In this document: positions 36,809 to 44,770 of the stretch, piece after piece
Layout of the letters: each line of letters starts with the position of its first letter
Position numbering within the stretch: the stretch's first letter is position 1
Origin: Citreicoccus inhibens
GTDB lineage: Bacteria; Myxococcota; Myxococcia; Myxococcales; Myxococcaceae
NCBI RefSeq assembly: GCF_019039035.1
Contig: NZ_JAHNZT010000022.1
Location: forward strand, 62,001 to 126,000
Direction of reading: 5' to 3'
DNA: 64,000 bases
Notes under the pieces: model-generated
What the model saw: the letters and a program-made list of their open reading frames with translations, nothing else
What the model was told of the DNA's origin: nothing
The model's database searches: none
Position numbers and translations under genes: made by a program

Positions 36809-37599
36809 GAGCGGCCTCCCGCGTTCGCGATGCGTGCCTCATGCGTCGAGGTGCGCCGCGCCGCCAGGGACGGCAGCCGAGCGCGCAGGGACACCACGTC
36901 TCCGACGACGAGCAGGGAGGGAGAGCCGAGGCCCGCCTGACGCGCCTCGGTCGCCACGACGGCGAGGGGCGCCTCGACCACGCGCTGGTGCTCCCAGGTG
37001 CCTGCCTCCACGACCGCTGCCGGAGTCGAGGCCGGCTTGCCTGCGCGGATCAGCTCGCGCGAGGCCTCCTCCAACCGACGCCCGGACATGAAGAGGACCA
37101 GCGTCTCCGCGCCCGCGAGGTGCGCCCAATCCGTGGAGCGATCGGCCCGGTGCGCGGTGGCGAAGGTCACGGCACCGGACAGGCCTCGATGCGTGACGGG
37201 GATGGCCGCCGCCGATGCCGCCGCGATGCCGCTGGAGATGCCGGGAACCACTTCGTACGCGATGCCCGCGGCCTCCAGTGCGAGTGCCTCCTCCGCGCCG
37301 CGCCCGAACACGAATGGATCTCCGCCCTTCAAGCGCACCACCGTGCGGCCCAGTCGAGCCTGCGCGATGAGCACCGAGTGGATGTCCTCCTGCCGGACCG
37401 AAGGGCCGTGGCCCTCCTTGCCCACGTAGATGAGCCGCGCTCGCGCCCGCGCGTGGGCGAGCACGCCCGGGTGGATCAATCGGTCATGCACCACGGTGTC
37501 CGCCGCCGCGAGCACCTGGGCCGCTCGCAAGGTGAGCAGCCCAGGGTCTCCCGGCCCCGCTCCCACCAGATACACCTGACCTTCTGTCGTGCCTCTCAT
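36805..37599 (-). CDS. cobA: Uroporphyrinogen-III C-methyltransferase (siroheme synthesis)
   Basis: This SAM-dependent enzyme methylates uroporphyrinogen III to precorrin-2, the precursor of the siroheme used by CysI. The 264-residue protein shows the methyltransferase motifs [18 protein letters not shown] (residues 9-26), [22 protein letters not shown] (89-103), [22 protein letters not shown] and [10 protein letters not shown]. It corresponds to the C-terminal half of E. coli CysG (also called sumT); the N-terminal half is the adjacent gene. I chose the ATG at 37599 ([11 protein letters not shown]), which overlaps the preceding stop by ATGA. Confidence 0.94.
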   Translation of the reverse strand: MRGTTEGQVYLVGAGPGDPGLLTLRAAQVLAAADTVVHDRLIHPGVLAHARARARLIYVGKEGHGPSVRQEDIHSVLIAQARLGRTVVRLKGGDPFVFGRGAEEALALEAAGIAYEVVPGISSGIAAASAAAIPVTHRGLSGAVTFATAHRADRSTDWAHLAGAETLVLFMSGRRLEEASRELIRAGKPASTPAAVVEAGTWEHQRVVEAPLAVVATEARQAGLGSPSLLVVGDVVSLRARLPSLAARRTSTHEARIANAGGRS

Positions 37600-38234
37600 G
37601 TCGTCTGTCTCCGTGCTTCTCGGTCGTTCAGTTCCTCGCGCACGCGGGCCCATGCGGCCCGGCGCTGGCCTTGAGCCAGGAGCGCGCCAATGTCTCCGTC
37701 CACCAGCAGCTTCAGCAGGCGCTGACGGGTGAGCCCTCGCGGCAGGCGTCGCCGCAGCCACCCGCTCAGTCGTGTGATGCGCACGTGGTGGTCCGTCACC
37801 TGCGTCATCAGCTCGCGCCGGAGCGCGGCGGCGAGTGCGGGTGACTGCCCTGTGCTGGACACCGCCACGGTGATGGCGCCACGGCGCCCCACGGATGGCA
37901 GCGTGAAGTCACAGGCCGCGGGCTCATCCGCCGTGTTCAGCCAGATGCCGAGCGCGCGCGCCTCATACGCGACCGCCTGACTCACGCGCGGGTCGTCGAC
38001 CGCCGTGAGCACCAGCGCGTAGCCACGCGTGTCGCCGGGGATCCACCGTCGCCGCACCCACTCCAGCCGCTCCGCCTTCGCGAGCTGTCGCAGGACGATG
38101 GTGGCCTCGGGCGACACGAGTCGCACCCGCGCCCCGGCGTCGAGCAGCGCGAGGACGCGCCCCTCGGCGATGGGGCCTCCGCCCACCACGAGGACGGGCC
38201 GGTCCTCCAGCCTCAGGCAGACCGGATAGTCCAT
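37596..38234 (-). CDS. Precorrin-2 dehydrogenase / sirohydrochlorin ferrochelatase-type protein (CysG N-terminal half)
   Basis: This 212-residue protein corresponds to Met8p or the N-terminal part of CysG, which oxidises precorrin-2 with NAD and inserts iron to make siroheme. It has the Rossmann motif VLVVGGGPIAEGR (residues 14-26), LVLTAVDDPRVSQAV, NTADEPAACDFTLPSVGRRGAITVAVSSTGQSPALA and a helical C-terminus with LKLLVDGDIGALL. I chose the ATG at 38234 (MDYPVCLRLEDRPVLVVGGG), which matches the way CysG begins; a more upstream ATG at 38252 would overlap cysH. It lies 4 bases after cysH and overlaps cobA. Confidence 0.9.
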   Translation of the reverse strand: MDYPVCLRLEDRPVLVVGGGPIAEGRVLALLDAGARVRLVSPEATIVLRQLAKAERLEWVRRRWIPGDTRGYALVLTAVDDPRVSQAVAYEARALGIWLNTADEPAACDFTLPSVGRRGAITVAVSSTGQSPALAAALRRELMTQVTDHHVRITRLSGWLRRRLPRGLTRQRLLKLLVDGDIGALLAQGQRRAAWARVREELNDREARRQTT

Positions 38235-38238
38235 GGCC

Positions 38239-38985
38239 TTAGCGCCGCGCATGGATGCCGCACTCGTTGTGTTCAGCGGACTCCCACCACCACCGGCCCG
38301 CGCGCTCATCCTCGAACGGCTTCACCGCTCGCGTGCAGGGGGCGCAGCCGATGGACAGGTAACCGCGATCGTGGAGCGGGTTGTATGGGACGCCGTGCTC
38401 GCGCAGGTAGTTCCACACGTCACGCGCGGTCCAACTGGCCAGAGGGCTCAGCTTGAGGAGCCCGCCGTGCTCTCGGTCCACGGACAGCACGGAGACATCG
38501 GCGCGGTTGCTGGACTGATCACGCCGCAGTCCCGTCACCCACGCGAGTCGCCCCGCGAGCGCGCGTCGCAACGGCTCGACCTTGCGAATCGCACAGCATT
38601 CCTTTCGAGCGTCGACACTCTTTCGAAAGGAGAAGTGGCCGTGCTCGGACTGGAGGGCCTCCAAGCGCTCGTGGTCGGGGAAGAACGTCTCCACCGTGAC
38701 GCCGTAGCGATTGCGCACCACCTCCATCAGCTCATACGTCTCGGGCGGGAGGCGGCCCGTGTCGAGCGTGAGCAGCCGAAGGCTCCGCGCATGTCGGCGT
38801 GACATGTCCACCAGGACCATGTCCTCGGGGCCGAAGCTGGTGGCGATGACCGCGCGCGCGCCGAAGCGATGCTCGGCCCACGCGAGGACCTCCTCGGCGG
38901 GAGCGCTCGCGAGCGAGGTGCCCGTGGCGAGCAGCTCTTCTTCAGAGACAGTGGTTTCGACTGGGACAGGGCGAACCGCGGACAT
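38239..38985 (-). CDS. cysH: Adenylylsulfate (APS) reductase, CysH family with [4Fe-4S] motif
   Basis: This 248-residue thioredoxin-dependent reductase yields sulfite. Cys130-Cys131 (ECCAIRKVEPL) and Cys214/Cys217 (IGCAPC) form the CC...CXXC set that binds a [4Fe-4S] cluster and marks assimilatory APS reductases; PAPS-specific CysH lacks it. The catalytic Cys242 lies in the C-terminal ECGIH. Direct use of APS agrees with the decayed APS kinase tail on CysN. I chose the ATG at 38985 (MSAVRPVPVETT), which has AAAGGAG just upstream; starting at 39141 would put the coding region across the attenuator hairpin. It is the first gene of the assimilation operon. Confidence 0.94.
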   Translation of the reverse strand: MSAVRPVPVETTVSEEELLATGTSLASAPAEEVLAWAEHRFGARAVIATSFGPEDMVLVDMSRRHARSLRLLTLDTGRLPPETYELMEVVRNRYGVTVETFFPDHERLEALQSEHGHFSFRKSVDARKECCAIRKVEPLRRALAGRLAWVTGLRRDQSSNRADVSVLSVDREHGGLLKLSPLASWTARDVWNYLREHGVPYNPLHDRGYLSIGCAPCTRAVKPFEDERAGRWWWESAEHNECGIHARR

Positions 38986-39000
38986 CGGGGACTCCTTTGG

Positions 39001-39045
39001 ACGAAACGAAATGGCCCGCGCCTCGGAGGTCTCCGAGGGCGGGCC
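39001..39045 (-). terminator. Attenuator terminator in the cysH leader
   Basis: On the minus strand a hairpin with arms GGCCCGC-CCTCGGA and TCCGAGG-C-GCGGGCC and a GACC loop (39013-39045) is followed by ATTTCGTTTCG. It lies between the second Cys-rich leader ORF and the cysH ribosome-binding site, so reading through it is required to express the operon. GCCCGCC in its 5' arm (39038-39044) is complementary to GGCGGGC at 39101-39107, just after the leader Cys codons, which would give an antiterminator. Confidence 0.75.
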
Positions 39046-39077
39046 GCGCAAGCAGGACAGGGTTCGGGAAGGGTGGG

Positions 39078-39161
39078 TTACGCACTCCCCGCTGCTCGGC
39101 GCCCGCCAGAAGGCGGACACATCCGACAACAGGCCCCGCACGCGCCCGTCCCACGGCGCAC
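39078..39161 (-). CDS. Cys-rich leader peptide 2 of the cysH operon
   Basis: This is a 27-codon ORF (GTG start; a TTG three codons upstream is an alternative). Residues 8-15 read CGACCRMC, four Cys in eight codons, and the TAA lies 93 bases before cysH. Directly after the Cys codons the RNA can fold as CCGCC-TTCT-GGCGG (39103-39116, a 1:2 pairing), or GGCGGGC can pair with the terminator arm (2:3 pairing). That is the arrangement of an attenuation leader in which ribosome stalling at Cys codons permits readthrough. No strong ribosome-binding site is visible. Its function is inferred; the ORF itself is seen. Confidence 0.6.
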   Translation of the reverse strand: MRRGTGACGACCRMCPPSGGRRAAGSA

Positions 39162-39259
39162 GACGACCAAGCGGTCGCTCAGTGCGGCGTAAGACGTGTG
39201 GGACGACGTGGAGGACATGAAGGGCGAGCGCAGCGGAGACGAGGAGCGGGGCTGGACCT

Positions 39260-39276
39260 CACCTCGAAACGAGGTG
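39260..39276 (-). promoter_or_regulatory. Hairpin downstream of Cys-rich leader 1
   Basis: CACCTCG-TTT-CGAGGTG is a perfect 7-base-pair stem on the minus strand, extended outward by CTGG/CCAG. It lies 46 bases after the leader 1 stop codon. It lacks a U-tract, so it may be a pause or spacer structure and not a terminator. Confidence 0.45.
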
Positions 39277-39322
39277 GGCCAGAGAGGATTGAGGCGCGAG
39301 GTGTGGCGGAAGGGATGCTTGC

Positions 39323-39382
39323 TCAGTGCCACGCGCCCGGGAGGGCACAGCGACACATCCGACAGCAGCGGCGGCAACACAT
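39323..39382 (-). CDS. Cys-rich leader peptide 1 of the cysH operon
   Basis: This 19-codon ORF has an ATG start and reads MCCRRCCRMCRCALPGAWH, with six Cys among the first twelve residues. It begins about 28 bases after the predicted transcription start. The segment coding CCRMC is nearly identical in DNA to the one in leader 2, at 15 of 16 bases. No Shine-Dalgarno sequence is evident. A density of Cys codons this high is very unlikely by chance and suggests a sensor of charged Cys-tRNA upstream of the sulfate-reduction genes. Confidence 0.6.
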   Translation of the reverse strand: MCCRRCCRMCRCALPGAWH

Positions 39383-39417
39383 CGCGGCGGTCGGAGTGGA
39401 GGTTTGCATCGGCGTGC

Positions 39418-39447
39418 ACGGTACGTTCATCCCTTGCGCTTCGTCAA
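39418..39447 (-). promoter_or_regulatory. Promoter of the cysH operon leader
   Basis: On the minus strand TTGACG (39442-39447) is followed after 18 bases by TACCGT (39418-39423), a reasonable sigma-70-type pair. It lies just after the cysA stop and would start an RNA that runs through both Cys-rich leaders into cysH. Confidence 0.5.
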
Positions 39448-39474
39448 TGTGGGGACGGCGCGGTGCATGGCGGC

Positions 39475-40539
39475 TCAGATGGCGTAGTCGCCAACGAAGA
39501 CCCTCGCGGAGCGGACGTCCGCGAGGACCGAGTCGCCTTCGACCACGCCCAGCGCCTCGAACTCCGAGCGTGGGACCTCCACCGCCAGCTCGTCGCCGGT
39601 GGGCAGGCGCAGGAGCACCTTCACGTAGCCACCCACGGGCTTCAGGCGCTGCACGCGGCTGGCGCCTTCGGGATGTCCCAATCCCACCGGTGTCCTCGCG
39701 AGCTTGATGTCATGCGGACGCACGAAGGCGTGCACAGGCTCGCCTTCGCGGGCGGCCTCGGGGGCGCTCACCACGAGCGAGCCCATCTCCGCGCGGCCCT
39801 CGCGCACCCGACCTCGGAGGATGCTGGTGCCTCCCACGAAGGACGCGACGAATGGGGTGGTCGGCCGGTCATAGATGTCCTCGGGAGGCCCCGCCTGCGC
39901 GACCTGTCCTCCCGACATCACGACCACATGCTGGGAGATCTCCAAGGCCTCTTCCTGATCATGCGTGACGAGGAGCGTGGTGATGCCCGTGCGGACATGC
40001 AGCGCATGCAGCCACTCGCGCAGCTCCACGCGGACGCGGGTGTCGAGCGCCCCGAAGGGCTCGTCCAGGAGGAGCAGCCGCGGCTGGATGGCGAGCGCCC
40101 GGGCGAACGCGACGCGCTGCCGCTGGCCGCCAGAGAGCTGGCCCGGGAGGCGCTCTCCCAGGTCATCCAACTGCACGAGCGAGAGCATCTCCTCCACGCG
40201 CGTGGCGACCTGCGCACGGGGAATGCGCCTTAACTCCAACCCGAAGGCGATGTTCTGCCGCACCGTCATGTGACGGAACAGCGCGTAGCTCTGGAACACG
40301 ACGCCCACGCCGCGCTGCTGCGCGGGGAGCCCCGTACAGTCCACGCCGTCGATGTGGATGGCTCCTGCGTCCGCGATCTCCAGGCCCGCGATGAGTCGGA
40401 GCAGCGTGGACTTGCCCGCGCCGGAGGGGCCCAGAAGCGACGTGATGGCACCCGTGGGCGCGCGAAATGAGACGTCCGCGACGGCGGGCAGATGGCTCCG
40501 AGTGAAGTGCTTGGTCAGGTGTTCGACGATGACACTCAT
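39475..40539 (-). CDS. cysA: Sulfate/thiosulfate ABC transporter ATPase
   Basis: This 354-residue ATPase drives sulfate import. Walker A GPSGAGKST is at residues 37-45, followed by LSGGQRQRVAFARALA, Walker B LLLLDEPFGALD and the switch His in LLVTHDQEEALEIS. A TOBE-like C-terminal domain with FVRPHDIKLAR is typical of CysA. Its ATG overlaps the cysW stop (ATGA). It is the last gene of the uptake operon; the 489 bases that follow it hold the regulatory leader of cysH. Confidence 0.95.
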   Translation of the reverse strand: MSVIVEHLTKHFTRSHLPAVADVSFRAPTGAITSLLGPSGAGKSTLLRLIAGLEIADAGAIHIDGVDCTGLPAQQRGVGVVFQSYALFRHMTVRQNIAFGLELRRIPRAQVATRVEEMLSLVQLDDLGERLPGQLSGGQRQRVAFARALAIQPRLLLLDEPFGALDTRVRVELREWLHALHVRTGITTLLVTHDQEEALEISQHVVVMSGGQVAQAGPPEDIYDRPTTPFVASFVGGTSILRGRVREGRAEMGSLVVSAPEAAREGEPVHAFVRPHDIKLARTPVGLGHPEGASRVQRLKPVGGYVKVLLRLPTGDELAVEVPRSEFEALGVVEGDSVLADVRSARVFVGDYAI

Positions 40540-41384
40540 GGGGCGTCAGCCCTCCATTCCACGTACTTCTTGATGACGAGCGTGGCGAGCGCGAGCAGGG
40601 TCAGCAGCGAGGCCACGGCGAACGCGCCGACGAAGTCGTATTCGTTGTAGAGAATCTCCGCGTGCAGCGGCAGCGTGGTCGTCACGCCGCGCACGTGTCC
40701 GGAGACGACGGACACCGCGCCGAACTCACCCATCGCGCGCGCGTTGCAGAGGATGACGCCGTAGAGCACGCCCCACTTCACCTTCGGGACGGTGACCTGA
40801 AGGAACGTGCGCCAGCCGCTCGCGCCCAACGTCAGGGCGGCTTCCTCTTCGTCGCAGCCCTGTGCCTGAAGGACGGGCAACACTTCGCGCGCCACGAAGG
40901 GAAAGGTGACGAAGAGCGTGGCCAGCACGATGCCGGGCACCGCGAAGAGGACGGGGTGGCCGTGCTCGATGAGCCATGGGCCCAGCCCGCCATGCCGTCC
41001 GAAGAGGAGGACGAAGAGGAGGCCCGCGATGACCGGCGAGATGCTGAAGGGCAGGTCGATCAACGTGAGGAGCAGGGCGCGCCCGGGGAACTGGAAGCGC
41101 GCGATGAGCCAGGAGGCGGCCAGCCCGAAGACGAGGTTGATGGGGACCGAGATGAGCGCGGCGGTGAGGGTGAGCCGGATGGCCGCGAGTGACTCGGGGG
41201 TGCGGATGGCCGCGAACCACGCGTCCGCGCCCTTCTGGAAGGCGTACGAGAAGACGGCGATCAGCGGGACGAAGAGGAACACGCCCAGGAACCCGAGCGC
41301 GGTCGCGATGAGGCCCCACTTCAGGAGGGCCGGGCTCGCGAGGGAGCGGGTCGCATGGCGCGGCGTGAAGGTGGCGACGTGCAT
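40536..41384 (-). CDS. cysW: Sulfate ABC transporter permease CysW
   Basis: This 282-residue inner-membrane protein has six hydrophobic segments and the permease loop EEEAALTLGASGWRTFLQVTVPKVKWGVLYGVIL, which contacts CysA. The markers of the CysW branch are LPFSISPVIAGLLFVLLFGRHG and NARAMGEFGAVSVVSGHVRG. It pairs with CysT encoded 3 bases upstream and overlaps cysA downstream. Confidence 0.94.
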   Translation of the reverse strand: MHVATFTPRHATRSLASPALLKWGLIATALGFLGVFLFVPLIAVFSYAFQKGADAWFAAIRTPESLAAIRLTLTAALISVPINLVFGLAASWLIARFQFPGRALLLTLIDLPFSISPVIAGLLFVLLFGRHGGLGPWLIEHGHPVLFAVPGIVLATLFVTFPFVAREVLPVLQAQGCDEEEAALTLGASGWRTFLQVTVPKVKWGVLYGVILCNARAMGEFGAVSVVSGHVRGVTTTLPLHAEILYNEYDFVGAFAVASLLTLLALATLVIKKYVEWRADAP

Positions 41385-41387
41385 GGG

Positions 41388-42227
41388 TTACCCGGGGCGG
41401 GACTCGAGCCGACGCTGGCTCCAGCGCTGGAGGAGGTTGACGGTCAGCAAGAGCGTGAACGACGTGACGAGCATCACGAGCGCGAGCGCGGTGGCGCCCG
41501 CGTAGTCGTATTGCTCCAGCCGCGTGACGATGAGCAGCGGGACGATCTCCGTGCGCATGGGCATGTTGCCGGAGATGAAGACGATGGAGCCGTACTCGCC
41601 CAGCGCTCGCGCGAACGCGAGGGTGAAGCCGCTGAGCAGCGCTGGGAGCACGTGGGGAAAGACGACGCGCGAGAACGTCTGCCACGGCGTCGCGCCGAGC
41701 GTCGTCGCGGCTTCCTCTACCTCGGGATCCAAGTCCTCCAGCACGGGCTGTACCGTGCGCACGACGAAGGGCAGCCCGATGAAGGTCAACGCGATGGCGA
41801 CGCCCAGGGGCGTGAAGGCCACCTTCAAGCCCAGCGCCTCCAGGTACCGCCCATAGACGCCATGCGAGGCGTAGAGCGTGGTCAGCGTCAGCCCTGCGAC
41901 GGCCGTGGGGAGCGCGAAGGGCAGGTCCACCAACGCGTCCACCCACGCACGGCCTGGGAAGCGATAGCGCACGAGAACCCACGCCACGAGCAGTCCGAAG
42001 ACCGCGTTGATGAGCGCCGCCGCGAGGGATGCGCCGAAGCTCAGTCGATAGGCCGCGAACGCGCGAGGCGAGGCCACGGTCTCCCAGAACCGCTCCCACG
42101 ACAGGTTGAGGCTCTGGAAGACGAGGCCGGAGAGGGGAACGATGACCAACAGGCCCAGCCAGGCCCAGGTCATTCCCAGCGACAGGCCGAAGCCGGGGAG
42201 GATGCGTCTGCGCGCGGACGTGCTCAT
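41388..42227 (-). CDS. cysT: Sulfate ABC transporter permease CysT
   Basis: This 279-residue inner-membrane permease (also called cysU) has the markers DLPFALPTAVAGLTLTTLYASHG, EEAATTLGATPWQTFSRVVFPHVLPALLSG and ALGEYGSIVFISGNMPMRTEI, all typical of CysT. I chose the ATG at 42227 (MSTSARRRILPG) because the longer frame to 42275 runs back into the binding-protein gene. It follows that gene by 10 bases and precedes cysW by 3. Confidence 0.94.
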   Translation of the reverse strand: MSTSARRRILPGFGLSLGMTWAWLGLLVIVPLSGLVFQSLNLSWERFWETVASPRAFAAYRLSFGASLAAALINAVFGLLVAWVLVRYRFPGRAWVDALVDLPFALPTAVAGLTLTTLYASHGVYGRYLEALGLKVAFTPLGVAIALTFIGLPFVVRTVQPVLEDLDPEVEEAATTLGATPWQTFSRVVFPHVLPALLSGFTLAFARALGEYGSIVFISGNMPMRTEIVPLLIVTRLEQYDYAGATALALVMLVTSFTLLLTVNLLQRWSQRRLESRPG

Positions 42228-42237
42228 GGCGTGGGGC

Positions 42238-43266
42238 TCATCGGGCCTGGGCGACGGAGAACCGGTCGAACTCACCGCCGTCGTCGAAGTGGGCCTTCTG
42301 CGCCTTGCGCCAGCCGCCGAATGCCTCGTCGATGGTGAAGAGTGTGACGGCGGGGAAGTCCTGCGCGTGCTTCGCCGCCACCGTCTGCGAGCGCGGCCGG
42401 TAGTGATGGCGCGCGGCGATCTCCTGTCCCTCGTCGGAGTAGAGGTAGCGCAGATACGCCTCGGCCACCGCGCGCGTCCCGCGCTTGTCCGCGTTGCGAT
42501 CGACCAGGGCCACGGGCGGCTCGGCGAGGATGCTCACCGAGGGGGCGACGATGTCGAACCGCTCCTTGCCCACCTCGTGCGTCAGGAGGAGGGCTTCGTT
42601 CTCCCAGGCGATGAGCACGTCACCCAGGCCGCGCTCGGCGAAGGTCGTGGTGGAGCCTCGGGCTCCTGAGTCGAGCACGGGGACATTCTTGAAGAGGCGT
42701 GACACGAAGGCGCGCGCCGAGTCCTCGGTGCCGCCTGGCTTGCGCAGCGCATAGCCCCACGCCGCGAGGTAGTTCCACCGCGCGCCACCCGACGTCTTGG
42801 GGTTGGGCGTGATGACGGACACGCCGTCTCGCGTGAGATCGTCCCAGTCGCGGATGTTCTTGGGGTTGCCCTTGCGCACCACGAACACGATGGTGGAGGT
42901 GTAGGGCGCGCTGTTGTTCGGCAGGCGGGTCTGCCAGTCCGTCGGCAGGAGGTTCGCCTTGTCGTGGAGCATGTCCACGTCGTACGCGAGCGCGAGCGTC
43001 ACCACATCCGCTTCGAGTCCGTCGATGACGGCCCGCGCCTGCTTTCCGGAGCCACCGTGCGACTGCTGCACCGTGAGCTTCCGCCCCTGGCTGGCCTCCC
43101 AATGCTTCGCGAACGCGGCGTTGAAGTCTTCGTAGAGTTCGCGGGTCGGGTCATAGGACACGTTCAGCAGCGTGACGGTCTCCCCGTTGGAGCCGTCGCC
43201 TCCGGCCTTGGAGCAGCCGCCGAGCGAGAGCAGCAAGAGGAGCGGCAAGACGTGGCGTGGATGCAT
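42238..43266 (-). CDS. sbp: Sulfate-binding lipoprotein
   Basis: This 342-residue periplasmic binding protein is of the Sbp/CysP type. A lipoprotein signal ends in LGGC (Cys18), so it is anchored, unlike the soluble enterobacterial Sbp. The family signature is clear in [56 protein letters not shown] and [24 protein letters not shown] chose the ATG at 43266 since it begins the signal peptide; a GTG three codons earlier is possible. It is the first ABC component, immediately after the porin gene. Confidence 0.94.
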   Translation of the reverse strand: MHPRHVLPLLLLLSLGGCSKAGGDGSNGETVTLLNVSYDPTRELYEDFNAAFAKHWEASQGRKLTVQQSHGGSGKQARAVIDGLEADVVTLALAYDVDMLHDKANLLPTDWQTRLPNNSAPYTSTIVFVVRKGNPKNIRDWDDLTRDGVSVITPNPKTSGGARWNYLAAWGYALRKPGGTEDSARAFVSRLFKNVPVLDSGARGSTTTFAERGLGDVLIAWENEALLLTHEVGKERFDIVAPSVSILAEPPVALVDRNADKRGTRAVAEAYLRYLYSDEGQEIAARHHYRPRSQTVAAKHAQDFPAVTLFTIDEAFGGWRKAQKAHFDDGGEFDRFSVAQAR

Positions 43267-43281
43267 GGGAGTCACGGCCTT

Positions 43282-44562
43282 TCACCAGCTGAGCTGGAAG
43301 CGAGAGAGGAAGACGGACTCGGGCGTCCGGTCCGCATCAGGGGCGCCGCCGTCGAAAGTGGTGTGGTCGAAGTCCGCGGCGAGGCGCGCGTTGGCGTTGA
43401 GGTACCAGTTGGCGGCCACCCCCCAGCTCCGCGCGGCGCGAGCGGACTTGTTCGGATCCGCGTAGAGGGGGAAGGCGTCGGAGTCGACGGTGAGCGTGTG
43501 GTACCGGCCCGCCAGTTCGACCGCGCCCCACGCGCCTTCCGAGGGGCGCAAGGGATGAGGGGGCCGCACGCCCTCGAATGACGGCGCGCCGCCGAGCACC
43601 ACCGCGCTCGCGGTGACCTGCCACGCTTGATTGCGGAGCCGCGCGCGCTCCGTGCCGCGGCTGACGGCTTGGGTGGAGGTGACGTACTCGGCCAGCAGGC
43701 CCACCGGGCCCGCGTAGAAGTACCCCTGTGGCGAAAGGCGGAAGTGGTCTCCGTGGGCGATGGCGGTGTCGTCGGCCAGCGCGCCCGCGCGGTAGCTGAA
43801 GAAGGTCTGCTGTCCCACCGTGCGAAGCGGCGCGACGCCCGTGCTCGCGGTGGCCCCGAACTGTTGTCCCTGCGATGCGGCGATGCCGACCCCGAGTCCC
43901 TTCAGGACGCTCGGCCCCCCCGCGCGGAAGGGCTGGGCGAACACGCGCGCGGCGATGTCGAAACTGTCATCCAGGTTGGTGTCGGCGCTGGCTCCGTCCG
44001 CTGTGCCATTGAAGGCCGCCACCGCGTAGGTGAGCACACCCCCGTGCAGCTCACCGTGGACTTGCAGGCCCACGTCTCGGTTGGGCACGAGATCCGTGGG
44101 CAGGGCGCGCTCGATGAAGACGGTGTTCGTCGCGCTCTGGAGCCGCTCCAGTCCCACGGGCGGCTTGAACTTGCCCGCACGCAGCCGCACCTCCTTGGCG
44201 GGGTGGAAGTCCAGGTAGGCGTCGAAGAGTTGGACCGTCCCGGCGCCGAAGTCCGGCATCAATCGGAAGTCGAACGCGCCGAAGAGCGTGCCCTCCACGA
44301 TGGGCCGTGCGCGCCGGATGAGGAACGTGGTGGCGCCGGGTTTGTCCGCGTGGCTCGCGAAGAAGCGGCCGTCTGTCTGGAGATAGCCGCGCAGCTTGAG
44401 CTGAAAGGCTTTGTCGGCGGAGGTGAGGGTGAAGCCGTCCGAGCCTGCCTGGACGGTGACCGCGGGTGGGGCCTCGGGCGGGTCGCCTTCGGCGTGGGCG
44501 CTGAGCGGGGAGAGAAGTCCTCCCAGGACGAGAGGGATTGCGAGACGCGTCGTGGATGCCAT
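43282..44562 (-). CDS. OprP/OprO-type outer-membrane porin of the sulfate uptake operon
   Basis: This 426-residue outer-membrane beta-barrel has a signal peptide ending in SAHA, repeated amphipathic strands and a terminal Trp, the usual C-terminal sorting residue. FTLTSADKAFQLKLRGYLQTDGRFF and the FLIRRARPIVEGTLFGAFDFRLMPDFG segment match the phosphate-selective porin O/P family. Located 15 bases before the sulfate-binding protein gene and behind a Cys-responsive leader, it is likely to admit sulfate or another anion; that specificity is inferred from context. Confidence 0.85.
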   Translation of the reverse strand: MASTTRLAIPLVLGGLLSPLSAHAEGDPPEAPPAVTVQAGSDGFTLTSADKAFQLKLRGYLQTDGRFFASHADKPGATTFLIRRARPIVEGTLFGAFDFRLMPDFGAGTVQLFDAYLDFHPAKEVRLRAGKFKPPVGLERLQSATNTVFIERALPTDLVPNRDVGLQVHGELHGGVLTYAVAAFNGTADGASADTNLDDSFDIAARVFAQPFRAGGPSVLKGLGVGIAASQGQQFGATASTGVAPLRTVGQQTFFSYRAGALADDTAIAHGDHFRLSPQGYFYAGPVGLLAEYVTSTQAVSRGTERARLRNQAWQVTASAVVLGGAPSFEGVRPPHPLRPSEGAWGAVELAGRYHTLTVDSDAFPLYADPNKSARAARSWGVAANWYLNANARLAADFDHTTFDGGAPDADRTPESVFLSRFQLSW

Positions 44563-44617
44563 TCGTTGACCTCGTGACGAGACGGGGCAGCGAAGGGGCG
44601 GTGGGTGAGATCCGGTC

Positions 44618-44659
44618 CTGGAAACTCAAAAGCCCACCTCCCTTCCGGGGGTGGGCTTT
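44618..44659 (-). terminator. Attenuator terminator upstream of the sulfate porin gene
   Basis: On the minus strand AAAGCCCACC and GGTGGGCTTT form a 10-base-pair stem (44629-44659), followed by TTGAGTTT. It sits 23 bases after the stop of the Cys-rich leader ORF and 66 bases before the porin start. The 5' arm GCCCACCC is perfectly complementary to GGGTGGGC at 44704-44711 inside the leader ORF, which gives a competing antiterminator. Confidence 0.8.
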
Positions 44660-44682
44660 CGTGTCAGCTCAGCCGATAGCGC

Positions 44683-44760
44683 TCAGGCCACCGGCGGACA
44701 CACGCCCACCCAAGGTGCCTGACAGCAACACGAGGCGAGGGGGGTGGTGGGGGTTCGCAT
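44683..44760 (-). CDS. Cys-rich leader peptide of the sulfate uptake operon
   Basis: This 25-codon ORF starts with ATG at 44760. Codons 11-13 are TGT TGC TGT, three consecutive Cys, and Cys21 follows. Immediately after the Cys run, codons 17-20 (TGG GTG GGC GTG) contain GGGTGGGC, which can pair with the 5' arm of the downstream terminator, while CCCACC earlier in the ORF can pair with GGTGGG instead. This 1:2, 2:3, 3:4 layout is that of amino-acid attenuators such as trp and his. A shortage of Cys would stall the ribosome, free GGGTGGGC and prevent termination. The ribosome-binding site is weak. The ORF and complementarity are seen; regulation is inferred. Confidence 0.7.
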   Translation of the reverse strand: MRTPTTPLASCCCQAPWVGVCPPVA

Positions 44761-44770
44761 GAGCAGGAAC

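Noticed and set aside
38986-39141. Extended N-terminus for cysH (start at 39141)
   Set aside because: It would put coding sequence across the attenuator terminator, and family similarity and a good ribosome-binding site point to 38985.
39078-39419. A 113-residue minus-strand ORF upstream of cysH as a real protein
   Set aside because: It has no recognisable fold and crosses the first leader in another frame. Only its last 27 codons, the Cys-rich part, seem meaningful.
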